A model generated the notes under the pieces. That model was not told the DNA's origin. It saw nothing but the letters and a program-made list of their open reading frames with translations, and ran no database searches. 55,461 nucleotides of DNA from NCBI GenBank assembly GCA_013140995.1, contig JABFRX010000079.1, forward strand, positions 1 through 55,461, written 5' to 3'. Origin of the DNA: Alphaproteobacteria bacterium (GTDB lineage Bacteria > Pseudomonadota > Alphaproteobacteria > Micropepsales > Micropepsaceae). The position numbers and the translations under genes are program-made. Shown one piece after another: positions 22,703 through 31,627 of the stretch; the first letter of the stretch is position 1; each line of letters opens with the position of its first letter.

Positions 22703-24213
22703 AGGCCGGAAACCCCTGGTTTCTGAGCCATTTCGACGGCCCGCGGCAGGTGGTCCGCCAGGTCTTCGGCGATGAGGCCGGGTCCCGCGATTCTGCCGCA
22801 GAGTCCGTGCAGGTAAGCGCCGGTTCGTGCGGCATCGAACGGTGTCATGCCTTGCGCGAGCAAGCCGCCGATGATGCCCGCGAGCACGTCGCCGGAGCCT
22901 GCGGTCGCGAGATCGGGCGGTGCGTTCGTGTTTACAACCGTCGTGCCGTCGGGGTTTGCGATCACGGTATCCGCGCCTTTGAGCAGCACGACAGCCCCTG
23001 CCCTTTGCGCCGCGATGCGGGCGGCTTCGATCTTGTTGGGCGATTGTTTGAGAAGGTTCGGGAAGATGCGCTCGAACTCGCCCTCGTGCGGAGTGAGCAC
23101 GCAGCGTGGCGTGAGCAGTTTGACAAGCGCGTCCGGGGTTTCTGCGAACGACGTCAGCGCGTCGGCGTCGAGTACAGTCGATGCAAGGGACGAAAGCGCG
23201 ACGGCGACACGGTCGCGCGTCGCTTGGCCGACACCGTTGCCGGGGCCGATGACGACGGCGTTGTAGCGCTTGTCTTCGAGCAGCGTATGCAACGCGGCAG
23301 GCATGCTAGTTTCGCGTACCATGATCGCGGTCAACGACGAGCTTAGCACGGGGATTGCGGCCGCTTCGCCGGCGACCGTGACGAGGCCCGCGCCGACGCG
23401 CAGCGCACTGTGCGCGGCGAGCCGGGCGGCGCCGGTGGCGCTTGCGGGTCCGCTGACAACGACACAGTGCCCGCGGTTGTATTTGTGCGCGGCAGGATCG
23501 CGCAGCTTTGGGAGTGGCGGCTCCACGTTTTCGAAGCTGACGGTGCGGCGATGCGTGGCGATGTCGGACAGCGCATTCAGTATTCCGTCCGGGATACCGA
23601 TATCTACGCAAACGATTTCGCCGCAGTGTTTGCGCGATGGATATAGAACGTGCGCGGGTTTCCTGCGGAAGAACGTCACCGTCAGCGCCGCGGTCCAAGG
23701 CTGTCCGCCGTCAATGAACGCCCCGCGATCTCCACAAATGCCGCTCGGCACATCGATGGCGACGGTTGGCACGTCGGCCATTTCGATATCTTCGAAGAGT
23801 TGGCTCAACTCCGGTTCGAGGCCGCGCGAAAGACCTGCGCCGAAGACGGCGTCGACGACGAGTTCGCTGTGAACCGGTTTCGCAGGATCGAAGCGGCGCA
23901 TGGGGCCGGTCCATTCCTTCGCCATCGCGGCGGCGTCGGGTTTGAGCGTGCTGTGATCGCCTACCGTCACGACCTCGACTTTGTAACCGCGCGCTTGCAG
24001 ATGACGCGCGACGACGAAGCCGTCGCCACCGTTGTTGCCGGGGCCGCACAGCACCATTGTCTTACACGCCGGCCAGCGTTTCGCGATTTCGTTCGCGACC
24101 TTGCGGCCGGCATTTTCCATGAGCGTGAGGGTGGTGACGCCAGACGAGACCACGAGGCGATCGACCTCGTTCATCTCGGCGACAGTGAGTATCTCGGGTC
24201 CCGGCGTCCACAT
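22699..24213 (-). CDS. nnr: Bifunctional NAD(P)H-hydrate epimerase / ADP- or ATP-dependent dehydratase
   Basis: This enzyme repairs hydrated NADH and NADPH. The N-terminal epimerase (YjeF-N, to about 215) shows MENAGRKVANEIAKRW, the loop GPGNNGGDGFVVARHL (57-72) and catalytic Asp121 in VDAVFGAGL. The C-terminal dehydratase (YjeF-C, ribokinase-like) shows LTPHEGEFERIFP, LKGADTVIANPDG and the anion-hole motif GSGDVLAGIIGGLLAQG. The 504 residues fit the fused form usual in bacteria. It starts 6 bp after the amidase stop. Confidence 0.95.
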   Translation of the reverse strand: MWTPGPEILTVAEMNEVDRLVVSSGVTTLTLMENAGRKVANEIAKRWPACKTMVLCGPGNNGGDGFVVARHLQARGYKVEVVTVGDHSTLKPDAAAMAKEWTGPMRRFDPAKPVHSELVVDAVFGAGLSRGLEPELSQLFEDIEMADVPTVAIDVPSGICGDRGAFIDGGQPWTAALTVTFFRRKPAHVLYPSRKHCGEIVCVDIGIPDGILNALSDIATHRRTVSFENVEPPLPKLRDPAAHKYNRGHCVVVSGPASATGAARLAAHSALRVGAGLVTVAGEAAAIPVLSSSLTAIMVRETSMPAALHTLLEDKRYNAVVIGPGNGVGQATRDRVAVALSSLASTVLDADALTSFAETPDALVKLLTPRCVLTPHEGEFERIFPNLLKQSPNKIEAARIAAQRAGAVVLLKGADTVIANPDGTTVVNTNAPPDLATAGSGDVLAGIIGGLLAQGMTPFDAARTGAYLHGLCGRIAGPGLIAEDLADHLPRAVEMAQKPGVSGL

Positions 24214-24219
24214 ACGCTT

Positions 24220-25623
24220 TCAGATATCCGATGGGTGACGGTCCGCCAAGCCGAGAAGCTTCTCGAGCGCATGAGCTGCCTGCAAAACGCGCGCGTCGTC
24301 GCCGTGGCGGCCTACGATTTGTATACCGATGGGCAGGCCGCTTTCGGTGAAGCCGCAGGGGACGCTCGCAGCCGGTTGCTGCGTCAGGTTGAAAGGATAG
24401 GTAAATGGGGTCCATTCCATCCACATCCTACCGTTCGGATCGTACGGCGTGACGAGCGGCGTGTCGAAGGGCGGCACGGCGATCATCGGCGTGACGAGGA
24501 AGTCGTAGTCGCGCATGAACGCTTTCACGCCCGCGCCGTAGGCGGCGCGTTTCGCGGTTGCCTGCTGGAACTCCTTACGCGTGATCGCGCGGGACTCTTC
24601 GACGAGCAGGCGCAGGTTTGGGTCGATCAATGCCAGCTTTTCTTCCGGATAGTCGCCGAGCAGAAAACCCGCGCTGGACACGTAGAGCGTTTTGAAGAAC
24701 GACGACGGGTCGCCGCCTGCTGGGTCGGCGTCGGTGACTTGGGCGCCGAGTTCGGTGAAGCGTTTGGCTGTTGCCGCGACGGTAGCCTCGACTTCGCCGT
24801 CGACGCGCTCGACCCAGCCGAGGCGGGGACTGAACGCGATCTTTGCGCCGCGCAAGCTCTTGTCCAGGTTCCAGGAGAAATCGACCTGCGCGAACGGTTG
24901 CTGGTACCAGTCGCGTGCGTCCGGCTCCGCGATGACGTTGAGGAACAGCGCGCTGTCGGCGACGCTGCGCGACATGGGGCCGACGTGGGCCAAGGTCGTG
25001 AACGGGCTCGCAGGCCAGGCAGCGACGCGGCCGAATGTCGGCTTCAGGCCGAACACGCCACAGAAGCTCGCCGGGATTCGGATCGATCCGCCGGCGTCGG
25101 TGCCGAGTGCCAGCGGGCAATAACCGGCAGCGAGCGCTGCGCCTGCACCGCCGCTCGAGCCGCCGGGCGTTTTGCCGAGATTCCACGGGTTACGCGTCAC
25201 ACCGGTCAGCGGGTTGTCGTTAGTGCCCTTCCAGCCGAACTCAGGCGTCGTCGTCTTGCCGATGAAGACGGCGCCGTGTTCGCGCAGGCGTACGACGCTG
25301 GGCGCGTCGTGCTCCGCCGGTTGGTTCGGATCGACGGTTTTCGAGCCGCGCATCGTCGGCCAGCCCTTCGACACGACAAGGTCCTTGATCGCGACGGGCA
25401 CGCCGTCAAGCAGACCTTGCGGTTCCCCTGCCATCCAGCGCTCTTCGGAGGCACGCGCTTGGGCCAGCGTCGTCTCGGCGTCGATGAGACACATCGCGTT
25501 GATGTTCGCGTCAAGCGCTTCGATGCGGCCGAGCAGGTATTCCGCGACTTCGACCGGCGAGAGGTCTTTGCTCCGGTAGGCGGCGACGAGTTCGGTTGCC
25601 GTCATCCAGTGAATGTCGGTCAT
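24220..25623 (-). CDS. Amidase signature family hydrolase
   Basis: This is an amidase of the Ser-cisSer-Lys family (467 residues). The triad is visible: Lys80 in PVAIKD, cis-Ser156 in the signature GGSSGGAGAALAAG, and nucleophile Ser180 in TDAGGSIRIPAS. The absence of gatB/gatC neighbours and the divergence at the C terminus argue against GatA; a general carboxylic or peptide amidase is more likely. The real substrate is not predictable. It lies in a same-strand run of metabolic genes with gaps of about 10 bp. Confidence 0.9.
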   Translation of the reverse strand: MTDIHWMTATELVAAYRSKDLSPVEVAEYLLGRIEALDANINAMCLIDAETTLAQARASEERWMAGEPQGLLDGVPVAIKDLVVSKGWPTMRGSKTVDPNQPAEHDAPSVVRLREHGAVFIGKTTTPEFGWKGTNDNPLTGVTRNPWNLGKTPGGSSGGAGAALAAGYCPLALGTDAGGSIRIPASFCGVFGLKPTFGRVAAWPASPFTTLAHVGPMSRSVADSALFLNVIAEPDARDWYQQPFAQVDFSWNLDKSLRGAKIAFSPRLGWVERVDGEVEATVAATAKRFTELGAQVTDADPAGGDPSSFFKTLYVSSAGFLLGDYPEEKLALIDPNLRLLVEESRAITRKEFQQATAKRAAYGAGVKAFMRDYDFLVTPMIAVPPFDTPLVTPYDPNGRMWMEWTPFTYPFNLTQQPAASVPCGFTESGLPIGIQIVGRHGDDARVLQAAHALEKLLGLADRHPSDI

Positions 25624-25632
25624 TCCGATGTC

Positions 25633-26190
25633 CTATCTGACCGCGGTGTCGGCGGTCTCTCCGAGTTCGACGAGGGCGATCGCGCACCGCTTCGTTTCGA
25701 GTACTGTTATCGACGCGTGCGCGGGCTTGAAGCAGACGACGCGGTCGTCGCCGATCGCGGCGCCGAGCGCGACGTTGATGGCGACGAAGTGCGAGAAGAC
25801 GGCGGTGTCGTCTTGCAGGCTTGCGAGATAAGCGACGACGCCATCGCGCCACGTTTGCAGCGAGGCGTCGGCTGCGCTCCATTCGCCCATCATCAGGTTA
25901 CGCAGCCAATCGCCGCGCTGCGCGAACGGGATGCTGGCGGGCGTTGGGATTTCGGCGACGGCTTCCGCGATCTTCGGATCGACGTTCATCGTGCGGGCGA
26001 GCGGGATCGCCGTTTCACGCGCGCGGCGGAGCGGGCTCGAGACGATCAGCTTCGGCGGCGTTTTGGCGAGGCGTTCCCCCGCGCTTTCGGCTTGGCTGCG
26101 GCCGAGTTCGGTCAGGCCCGGATCGGGGTCGGCCGATTGGCCCCAGGTGCCGGACGGTTCGCCATGGCGGATGAGATAGAGCCGCGCCAT
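25633..26190 (-). CDS. Histidine phosphatase family protein
   Basis: This is a branch-1 histidine phosphatase (phosphoglycerate-mutase-like) of 185 residues. The phosphohistidine motif is LIRHGEP (R8, H9, G10), the second arginine lies in SSPLRRARETA, and the distal catalytic His in FSHFVAINVALG. The short length and lack of insertions suggest a small-molecule or protein phosphatase, not a glycolytic mutase. It begins 2 bp after the thiolase-like gene. Confidence 0.9.
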   Translation of the reverse strand: MARLYLIRHGEPSGTWGQSADPDPGLTELGRSQAESAGERLAKTPPKLIVSSPLRRARETAIPLARTMNVDPKIAEAVAEIPTPASIPFAQRGDWLRNLMMGEWSAADASLQTWRDGVVAYLASLQDDTAVFSHFVAINVALGAAIGDDRVVCFKPAHASITVLETKRCAIALVELGETADTAVR

Positions 26191-26192
26191 CG

Positions 26193-27734
26193 CTATTGCG
26201 GCACGAAGAGGTTGGCCTTGTCGCCGGGCGTGACCGTGCCGCGGCGGCCGAGCGTTTCGCGCTCCATCAAATCGTTCAGCGTCGCGGCATCGTTCGGCGT
26301 CTGCGCGACGAAACGTTTGCCGTTACCAAGGCGGCCGATGACGATACCCATCTTCGGGCCGGTCCGGTCGTGCATGACGGTGTAGGTTTCCACTGTCCCC
26401 TCGCCTTCCGGCTTCGCTTCGACTTGTGGGTGCGCCATCGCATCGATGTCGTGTTGGTAGGCCTTTGGGTCTTCGCGCTTCCACGCGCCCTTCACCGGCG
26501 CCGTCGAATAGATGCCGAGCGAATGCTTCGTCACGTACCAGCCGTTTGCGGTCACGAGGCCGAAGCTGCCTGGCTTGCCGCGGACCCTGTCCATCATCGT
26601 CACGATCGAATGCATGACGTAGTTGTTCCCGGCGCCGCCGAAGTACGGCAAGCCACCGGTGACGGTGAGGCCGCGCGGATCGTCCTCGGCCAACCCCAAT
26701 TCCGCGCAGCCGATTTCGACTGCGGACGGGAAGCAGGAATAGAGGTCGATGAAACTCATGTCCGCGGCCCTCTTCCCCGCCATCGCGAATGCCTTTTGGC
26801 CCATCGTTCGAATCGCGGGCGAGGAATAATAGTTCACGCGCTCGCTAACGTGCCAAATGTCGGTCGCGTCGGCGCAACCGTGGAGGTAAACCCACTTGGA
26901 TTCGGGAACGCCGAGCTCGCGTGCGGTTTTCACGTTCGTCATGACGACGGCGGCCGCCATGTCCACTTGAATAATCGCATTCATGTACTTCGTGTACGGA
27001 AAACCCACGTAGCGGTTATTGTCCGCTTGCGTTGCGATTTCCTCGGGTGTGCGGAACGTGGGGAACCATGCGTACGGATTCGCCGCTGCAACTTTCGAGA
27101 ACGGCGAGAAGAGCTTTCCCAGCGCCAGTTGATGTTCGCGCACCGAGCGCTTCTTGTGGCCGCGAATGCCGTTCTCGAACAACGGATAGGTGTTCACCGG
27201 AAAGTACAGCGCGTGTGCGCGTTCGATGTCGTTCGAACCGCGGCGGCTGTCCCCGATGTGCGTCGGCTCGCCGCCTGCGTCTTCGCCCCATTTGAGCGCG
27301 ATGCCCTTGTTGAGAGCGCCGATCATTGTCGCGAGGTCTTCGGAGCCCGCGAGCACAGCGACCGTGGTTTCGCCGTTGGCGATCTCTTCCGCCGTGCGGT
27401 TGACGAGCCATTGCGGCGTATTGCCGCCAGCGGCCGTGTAGTATTCGCGCTTGGCTTTGGCGCCGATGCGGTTGCCGAGGGAGCGCGGGGCGTTGGTGTA
27501 TTGGCCGATCGGCAAGCGGCCGGCTTCGGACGAGTCCGCGGTGAAGCGCACGACCGAGATGTTGTCAATTAGCGGCGTCAGCTTCTCGCCTGCGCCGGTG
27601 TCGGCGAGCGCACGCTTTGTTGCCTCATGCAAAAGCTGCATGGGGTCGAGGCTTTCCTCGAACTTGTTCTGCTGCGCGGTGCGTTGGGTGATCTGCCCGC
27701 CGCCGATCAAAATCGGCATTCTGTCGTCGGTCAT
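26193..27734 (-). CDS. Thiolase-like protein (TLP1 type), probably not a standard thiolase
   Basis: This 513-residue protein has the thiolase fold in its first 400 residues and a C-terminal extra domain (about 420-510, starting near VEAKPEGEGTVETYTVMHD) like that of thiolase-like protein type 1. The nucleophile-cysteine loop of true thiolases is replaced: VAVLAGSEDLATM has no Cys. The His of the GHP motif is replaced in GGLPYFGGAGNNYVMHS. It is often annotated as acetyl-CoA acetyltransferase, but loss of these residues makes that reaction doubtful. A Cys remains in LYSCFPSAVEI. Confidence 0.85.
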   Translation of the reverse strand: MTDDRMPILIGGGQITQRTAQQNKFEESLDPMQLLHEATKRALADTGAGEKLTPLIDNISVVRFTADSSEAGRLPIGQYTNAPRSLGNRIGAKAKREYYTAAGGNTPQWLVNRTAEEIANGETTVAVLAGSEDLATMIGALNKGIALKWGEDAGGEPTHIGDSRRGSNDIERAHALYFPVNTYPLFENGIRGHKKRSVREHQLALGKLFSPFSKVAAANPYAWFPTFRTPEEIATQADNNRYVGFPYTKYMNAIIQVDMAAAVVMTNVKTARELGVPESKWVYLHGCADATDIWHVSERVNYYSSPAIRTMGQKAFAMAGKRAADMSFIDLYSCFPSAVEIGCAELGLAEDDPRGLTVTGGLPYFGGAGNNYVMHSIVTMMDRVRGKPGSFGLVTANGWYVTKHSLGIYSTAPVKGAWKREDPKAYQHDIDAMAHPQVEAKPEGEGTVETYTVMHDRTGPKMGIVIGRLGNGKRFVAQTPNDAATLNDLMERETLGRRGTVTPGDKANLFVPQ

Positions 27735-27745
27735 GATGCTTCACG

Positions 27746-28909
27746 TTAGTTGCGTTTGAAATGTTCCCTCAAGCGCCGTACCGCGTCTTCCAAAACCGCG
27801 CGCTGTTTGCAAAACGCGAAGCGTACGAGGGTTTGGGGGGCGTCGCTGGTGAAAAAAACGGAGAGTGGGATGGCCGCCACGCGCGCGTGTTCGGTCATGT
27901 GTTTGCAGAAGTCAACGTCGCTGCCATTGAACCGCAACTTCGAGATATCCGTCGTCAGGAAGTAGGTGCCTTGCGCATGCAGCGGCACGAAACCGATTGC
28001 GGCGAGTTCGCGCGCGAGATAGTCGCGGTTGCCCTCCAGCTCCTTCGCCAGGTTCAGATAGTAGTCCTCGAAATTGTTCAGGCCGTGCGCGACAGCGATC
28101 TGCAACGCGGTAGGCGTGGTGAACGTGATGAACTGGTGCGCCTTGGAAACGGCGCCGGTCAGCGCGGCGGGGCCGGTGACCCAACCCACCTTCCAGCCGG
28201 TGAGGGAAAAGATCTTACCGGCAGAGCCCACGCGCACGCAGCGCTCGTACATCCCCGGGAGCGTGGCTAGCGGCGTGTGCTTCAATCCGTCGAACGTCAG
28301 GTGCTCATAAACCTCGTCGCAGATCGCGAGCGCATCGAAGCGCTTCAAGAACGTGGCCAGCAGGCCCAACTCGGCGGTTGAAAACACCTTGCCAGCCGGG
28401 TTCATCGGCGAGTTCAACAGGACCGCCTTTGTCTTAGGCGAGAAGGCGTCGGCAAGGGCTTGTTCGGTTAGCGTCCAGTTCGGCGCGGCTAGACGGATCG
28501 GTTTGGCGACGCCGCCAACTGCTTCCACGATCGGCTTGTAAGAGTCGTATGCGGGTTCGAAGAGGATCACCTCGTCGCCCGGATTTACGAGGCCCATGAT
28601 CGAAGCAGTCAGCGCCTCGGTTCCGCCGGAAGTCACGACGACTTCGCTGCGCCAGTCGTAAATCAGGTCGTAGAAGCGCTTGGCGTGCGCGGCCAGCGCC
28701 TGACGCAACGCCTCTACGCCCATCATTGGGGGATACTGGTTCGGGCCTTCAATCAGGGCTTGTGCGGCGCGTTCGCGCAGCGCGAGGGGGCCGTCGGTGT
28801 CAGGAAACCCTTGGCCCAGGTTGATAGCGCCGTGTTGGTTCGCCAGGCCGGACATAACTGTGAATATCGTGGTTCCGAGCCCGGCAAAGGTCGGATTCAG
28901 CGGCTTCAT
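27746..28909 (-). CDS. PLP-dependent aminotransferase, glutamine transaminase K / YbdL-like
   Basis: A class I/II fold type I aminotransferase of 387 residues. The internal-aldimine lysine is K232 in GSAGKIFSLTGWKVGW, a motif variant typical of kynurenine/glutamine transaminases and methionine aminotransferases. The cofactor-binding SGGTEAL is at 94-100 and the NSPMNPAGK segment at 167-174. The likely reaction is transamination of methionine, glutamine or aromatic amino acids with a 2-oxo acid. The chosen start MKPLNPTF has GAGGCG upstream; the frame is open for 29 more codons, with an alternative ATG at 28924. Confidence 0.9.
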   Translation of the reverse strand: MKPLNPTFAGLGTTIFTVMSGLANQHGAINLGQGFPDTDGPLALRERAAQALIEGPNQYPPMMGVEALRQALAAHAKRFYDLIYDWRSEVVVTSGGTEALTASIMGLVNPGDEVILFEPAYDSYKPIVEAVGGVAKPIRLAAPNWTLTEQALADAFSPKTKAVLLNSPMNPAGKVFSTAELGLLATFLKRFDALAICDEVYEHLTFDGLKHTPLATLPGMYERCVRVGSAGKIFSLTGWKVGWVTGPAALTGAVSKAHQFITFTTPTALQIAVAHGLNNFEDYYLNLAKELEGNRDYLARELAAIGFVPLHAQGTYFLTTDISKLRFNGSDVDFCKHMTEHARVAAIPLSVFFTSDAPQTLVRFAFCKQRAVLEDAVRRLREHFKRN

Positions 28910-29006
28910 GCGGGGGCGCCTCATTCGCGTGGCCGCACCTTGGCAAAGCGCGGTTGCGCTCGCAAGGCGCGGAGGGCATGCCCACAGTTTGTGCACACCT
29001 GCCTAG

Positions 29007-29444
<438 letters not shown>

Positions 29445-29495
29445 CATCCAACGCTCAACACCCCTTTGCGTGGGGACAGTTTAAGGAGAAGAATA

Positions 29496-30905
29496 ATGGC
29501 TAACGCAGATACCGTCCTTAAGAAGATCAAGGACGAAGAGGTCAAATTCGTCGACCTGCGCTTCACCGATCCGCGCGGCAAGTGGCAGCACGTGACGTTC
29601 GACCTGTCGCTGATCGACAAGGATTTGTTCGAGACCGGTACGATGTTCGACGGATCGTCGATCGCCGGTTGGAAGGCGATCAACGAATCCGACATGACGC
29701 TGCTGCCCGACCCATCGACTGCGGTCATCGATCCGTTCTTCGCGCAGAAGACGCTGATCCTGTTTTGCGACGTACTTGAGCCGTCGACGCATCAGCCCTA
29801 TGGCCGCTGCCCGCGCTCGATCGCGAAAGCAGCCGAGAACTACATGAAATCGGCCGGCGTCGGCGACACGGCGATGTTTGGCCCGGAAGCCGAGTTCTTC
29901 ATCTTCGACGACGTCCGTCACTCTGTCTCGATGAACAAGGTCGGTTACGAAATCGACTCCGCCGAAGGTCCCTATAATACGAGCCGCGAATACGACCAGG
30001 GCAACCTTGGCCACCGCCCCCCGGTCAAGGGCGGCTACTTCCCGGTCCCGCCTGTCGATAGCTCACAAGACATCCGCTCCGAAATGCTCTCGATCATGGG
30101 CGACATGGGCATCGAGCCCGAGAAGCACCATCACGAAGTGGCGCCCTCGCAGCACGAACTCGGTTTCAAGTACTCGACGCTGGTGAAAACCGGCGACCGC
30201 ATGCAGATCTACAAATACGTGGTGCACCAGGTCGCGGCCGCCTACGGCAAGTCGGCAACTTTCATGCCCAAGCCGATCAAGGGCGACAACGGCTCGGGCA
30301 TGCACGTGCACCAGTCGATCTGGAAGGGCGGCCAGCCGCTGTTCGCGGGTTCGGGTTATGCCGACCTCAGCGAGATGTGCCTCTATTACATCGGCGGCAT
30401 TATCAAGCACGCCAAGGCGATCAACGCGCTGACCAATCCGCTGACGAACTCTTACAAACGCTTGATCCCGGGCTTCGAAGCGCCGGTGCTGCTCGCTTAC
30501 TCGTCCCGCAACCGTTCTGCGTCGATCCGCATTCCGTTTGGCGCCGGCCCGAAGGCCAAGCGCATCGAAGTGCGCTTCCCCGATCCGGGTGCCAATCCGT
30601 ATCTCGCCTACGCGGCGATGTTGATGGCGGGCCTCGACGGCATCCAGAACAAGATCCATCCGGGCCAGCCGATGGACAAGGACCTCTACGCACTGCCGCC
30701 GGAAGAACTGAAAGACGTGCCGCAGGTTTGCGGATCGTTGCGCGAATCGCTCGACAACCTCGACCGCAACCGCGCGTTCCTAAAGCGCGGCAACGTCTTC
30801 AGCGACGACTTCATCGACAGCTACATCGAACTAAAGATGCAGGAAGTGCACGCCTACGAACACACGCCGCACCCGATCGAGTTCCAGATGTATTATTCGG
30901 TGTAA
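29496..30905 (+). CDS. glnA: Type I glutamine synthetase
   Basis: This enzyme makes glutamine from glutamate, ammonia and ATP as a dodecamer. The 469 residues match GSI-beta. Conserved pieces are [17 protein letters not shown] (51 on), the metal-site EAEFFIFD (131 on), the ATP motif [16 protein letters not shown] (259 on) and the adenylylation site Tyr398 in [11 protein letters not shown]. That tyrosine means activity should be controlled by GlnE, coupled to PII. The start ATG has a strong AAGGAG 7 bp upstream. A clear terminator follows. Confidence 0.98.
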   Translation: MANADTVLKKIKDEEVKFVDLRFTDPRGKWQHVTFDLSLIDKDLFETGTMFDGSSIAGWKAINESDMTLLPDPSTAVIDPFFAQKTLILFCDVLEPSTHQPYGRCPRSIAKAAENYMKSAGVGDTAMFGPEAEFFIFDDVRHSVSMNKVGYEIDSAEGPYNTSREYDQGNLGHRPPVKGGYFPVPPVDSSQDIRSEMLSIMGDMGIEPEKHHHEVAPSQHELGFKYSTLVKTGDRMQIYKYVVHQVAAAYGKSATFMPKPIKGDNGSGMHVHQSIWKGGQPLFAGSGYADLSEMCLYYIGGIIKHAKAINALTNPLTNSYKRLIPGFEAPVLLAYSSRNRSASIRIPFGAGPKAKRIEVRFPDPGANPYLAYAAMLMAGLDGIQNKIHPGQPMDKDLYALPPEELKDVPQVCGSLRESLDNLDRNRAFLKRGNVFSDDFIDSYIELKMQEVHAYEHTPHPIEFQMYYSV

Positions 30906-30932
30906 GGCGCGAGCCACGTTTCGCAATCACGA

Positions 30933-30962
30933 GGGTCGGGAGAAATTCCGGCCCTTTTTTTT
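30933..30962 (+). terminator. Rho-independent terminator of glnBA
   Basis: Stem GGGTCGG / CCGGCCC (30933-30939 and 30948-30954, one T-G pair) with an 8-nt loop, followed by eight T residues. Confidence 0.95.
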
Positions 30963-31029
30963 GTTGGTGCGGTCTCGTGCTAGGGATCGGCTGCATCGGG
31001 ATCGGCTGCGTGTGCGCGGAGCGAGCAGC

Positions 31030-31245
31030 GTGAACGATGATGTGACTAGGCTGGTTCGATATATCCAACTCACGATCGGCGTGCTTTGGATGTCGCTTAG
31101 CGGGGGCTGTGCCCTCTACTTCTTCAGCATTCTGGGCTCGCAAGCCATCGTGGTCGTCCTTGTGTTTCTGCCCGCCGGCCTCGCTATGGGCTGGGCGGTC
31201 GCAAGACCTGCGTTTCGGGCATTGATGAAGAGCAAAGATGAATAG
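31030..31245 (+). CDS. Small two-helix membrane protein, AtpI-like in shape, unknown function
   Basis: This is a 71-residue protein with a short charged N terminus (VNDDVTRLVRYIQLT), two hydrophobic segments (about 15-35 and 40-60) and a basic end KSKDE. The GTG start is chosen because GGAG lies 8 bp upstream; the frame is open farther 5' into the glnA terminator, which is unlikely to be coding. The layout recalls small ATP-synthase-assembly or transporter-accessory proteins, but there is no motif to support this. It stands alone between glnA and the repeat region. Confidence 0.55.
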   Translation: MNDDVTRLVRYIQLTIGVLWMSLSGGCALYFFSILGSQAIVVVLVFLPAGLAMGWAVARPAFRALMKSKDE

Positions 31246-31348
31246 TTGACGCCGTTCGCGATCACGAAATTCATGAGGTGTTTTGCGATGACGAAGCATC
31301 ACGTGGCTCGGAAGCGCTGAAGCACCCCGCTCTCGCGCAAGAATTCTA

Positions 31349-31377
31349 TTGACTTTCGCGCGGATTTGTTCTATCTT
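31349..31377 (+). promoter_or_regulatory. Strong sigma-70-type promoter with no protein gene behind it
   Basis: TTGACT (31349-31354), a 17-bp spacer and TATCTT (31372-31377) read toward the first repeat cluster. The predicted start is near 31384. The next plus-strand protein gene is over 11 kb away, so it appears to drive a short untranslated or leader-like RNA. Confidence 0.7.
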
Positions 31378-31425
31378 TGTTCTTTCAAATTCGATGCTCG
31401 AAAGCGGAGGCTCGTGAGCGGTTTA

Positions 31426-31558
31426 GGCGTTAGGGCTCTAACGCACGGGGCGTTACATGTAACGCCCCTCGTAACACCGTTGTAACGCCAAAATAGCGGT
31501 CGTCCGCCGATGTAACGGCGTAACGGACGAAATGATGTTGTTTTGCTCCAGACAGCGG
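31426..31558. repeat. Repeat cluster, copy 1 (core TAACG)
   Basis: Eight TAAC-type units occur within 100 bp: an inverted pair GCGTTAG/CTAACGC, a perfect 22-nt palindrome centred on TACATGTA (31447-31468), then direct repeats GTAACA, GTAACG, GTAACGG and GTAACGG around an imperfect GCGG/CCGC hairpin near 31495-31508. It aligns over its full length, including the end TGTTTTGCT, with copy 2 at 31628-31763. Confidence 0.9.
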
Positions 31559-31582
31559 TTCAGGAGGTTGCGTGCTTTTAGT

Positions 31583-31611
31583 CACCACGACTTCATGGTG
31601 TCCCTTTTTTT
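31583..31611 (+). terminator. Probable terminator of the candidate small RNA
   Basis: CACCA (31583-31587) pairs with TGGTG (31596-31600), extended imperfectly inward, and TCCC then seven T residues follow. The stem is short, so efficiency is uncertain. Confidence 0.6.
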
Positions 31612-31627
31612 ATTCACGCTCAACTTT

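Larger units (their letters stand above)
31384..31611 (+). ncRNA. Candidate small RNA carrying repeat copy 1
   Basis: This span runs from the predicted start to a terminator-like hairpin at 31583-31600 (CACCA / TGGTG with a mismatch) followed by TTTTTTT (31604-31611). It would be about 230 nt long. It contains two self-complementary stems built from CGTTA/TAACG units (31427-31444 and 31447-31468). A 23-codon reading frame (GTG 31414, GGAGG 3 bp before, stop at 31485) covers part of it and uses many codons rare in this G+C-rich genome (TTA, CTA, AGG, GTA). Whether RNA or peptide matters is unknown. Confidence 0.5.

Noticed and set aside
23650-26385. Plus-strand open frame of 911 codons
   Set aside because: It is antisense to the NAD(P)HX repair, amidase and phosphatase genes, has an Arg/Asp-rich low-complexity translation and no recognisable motif.
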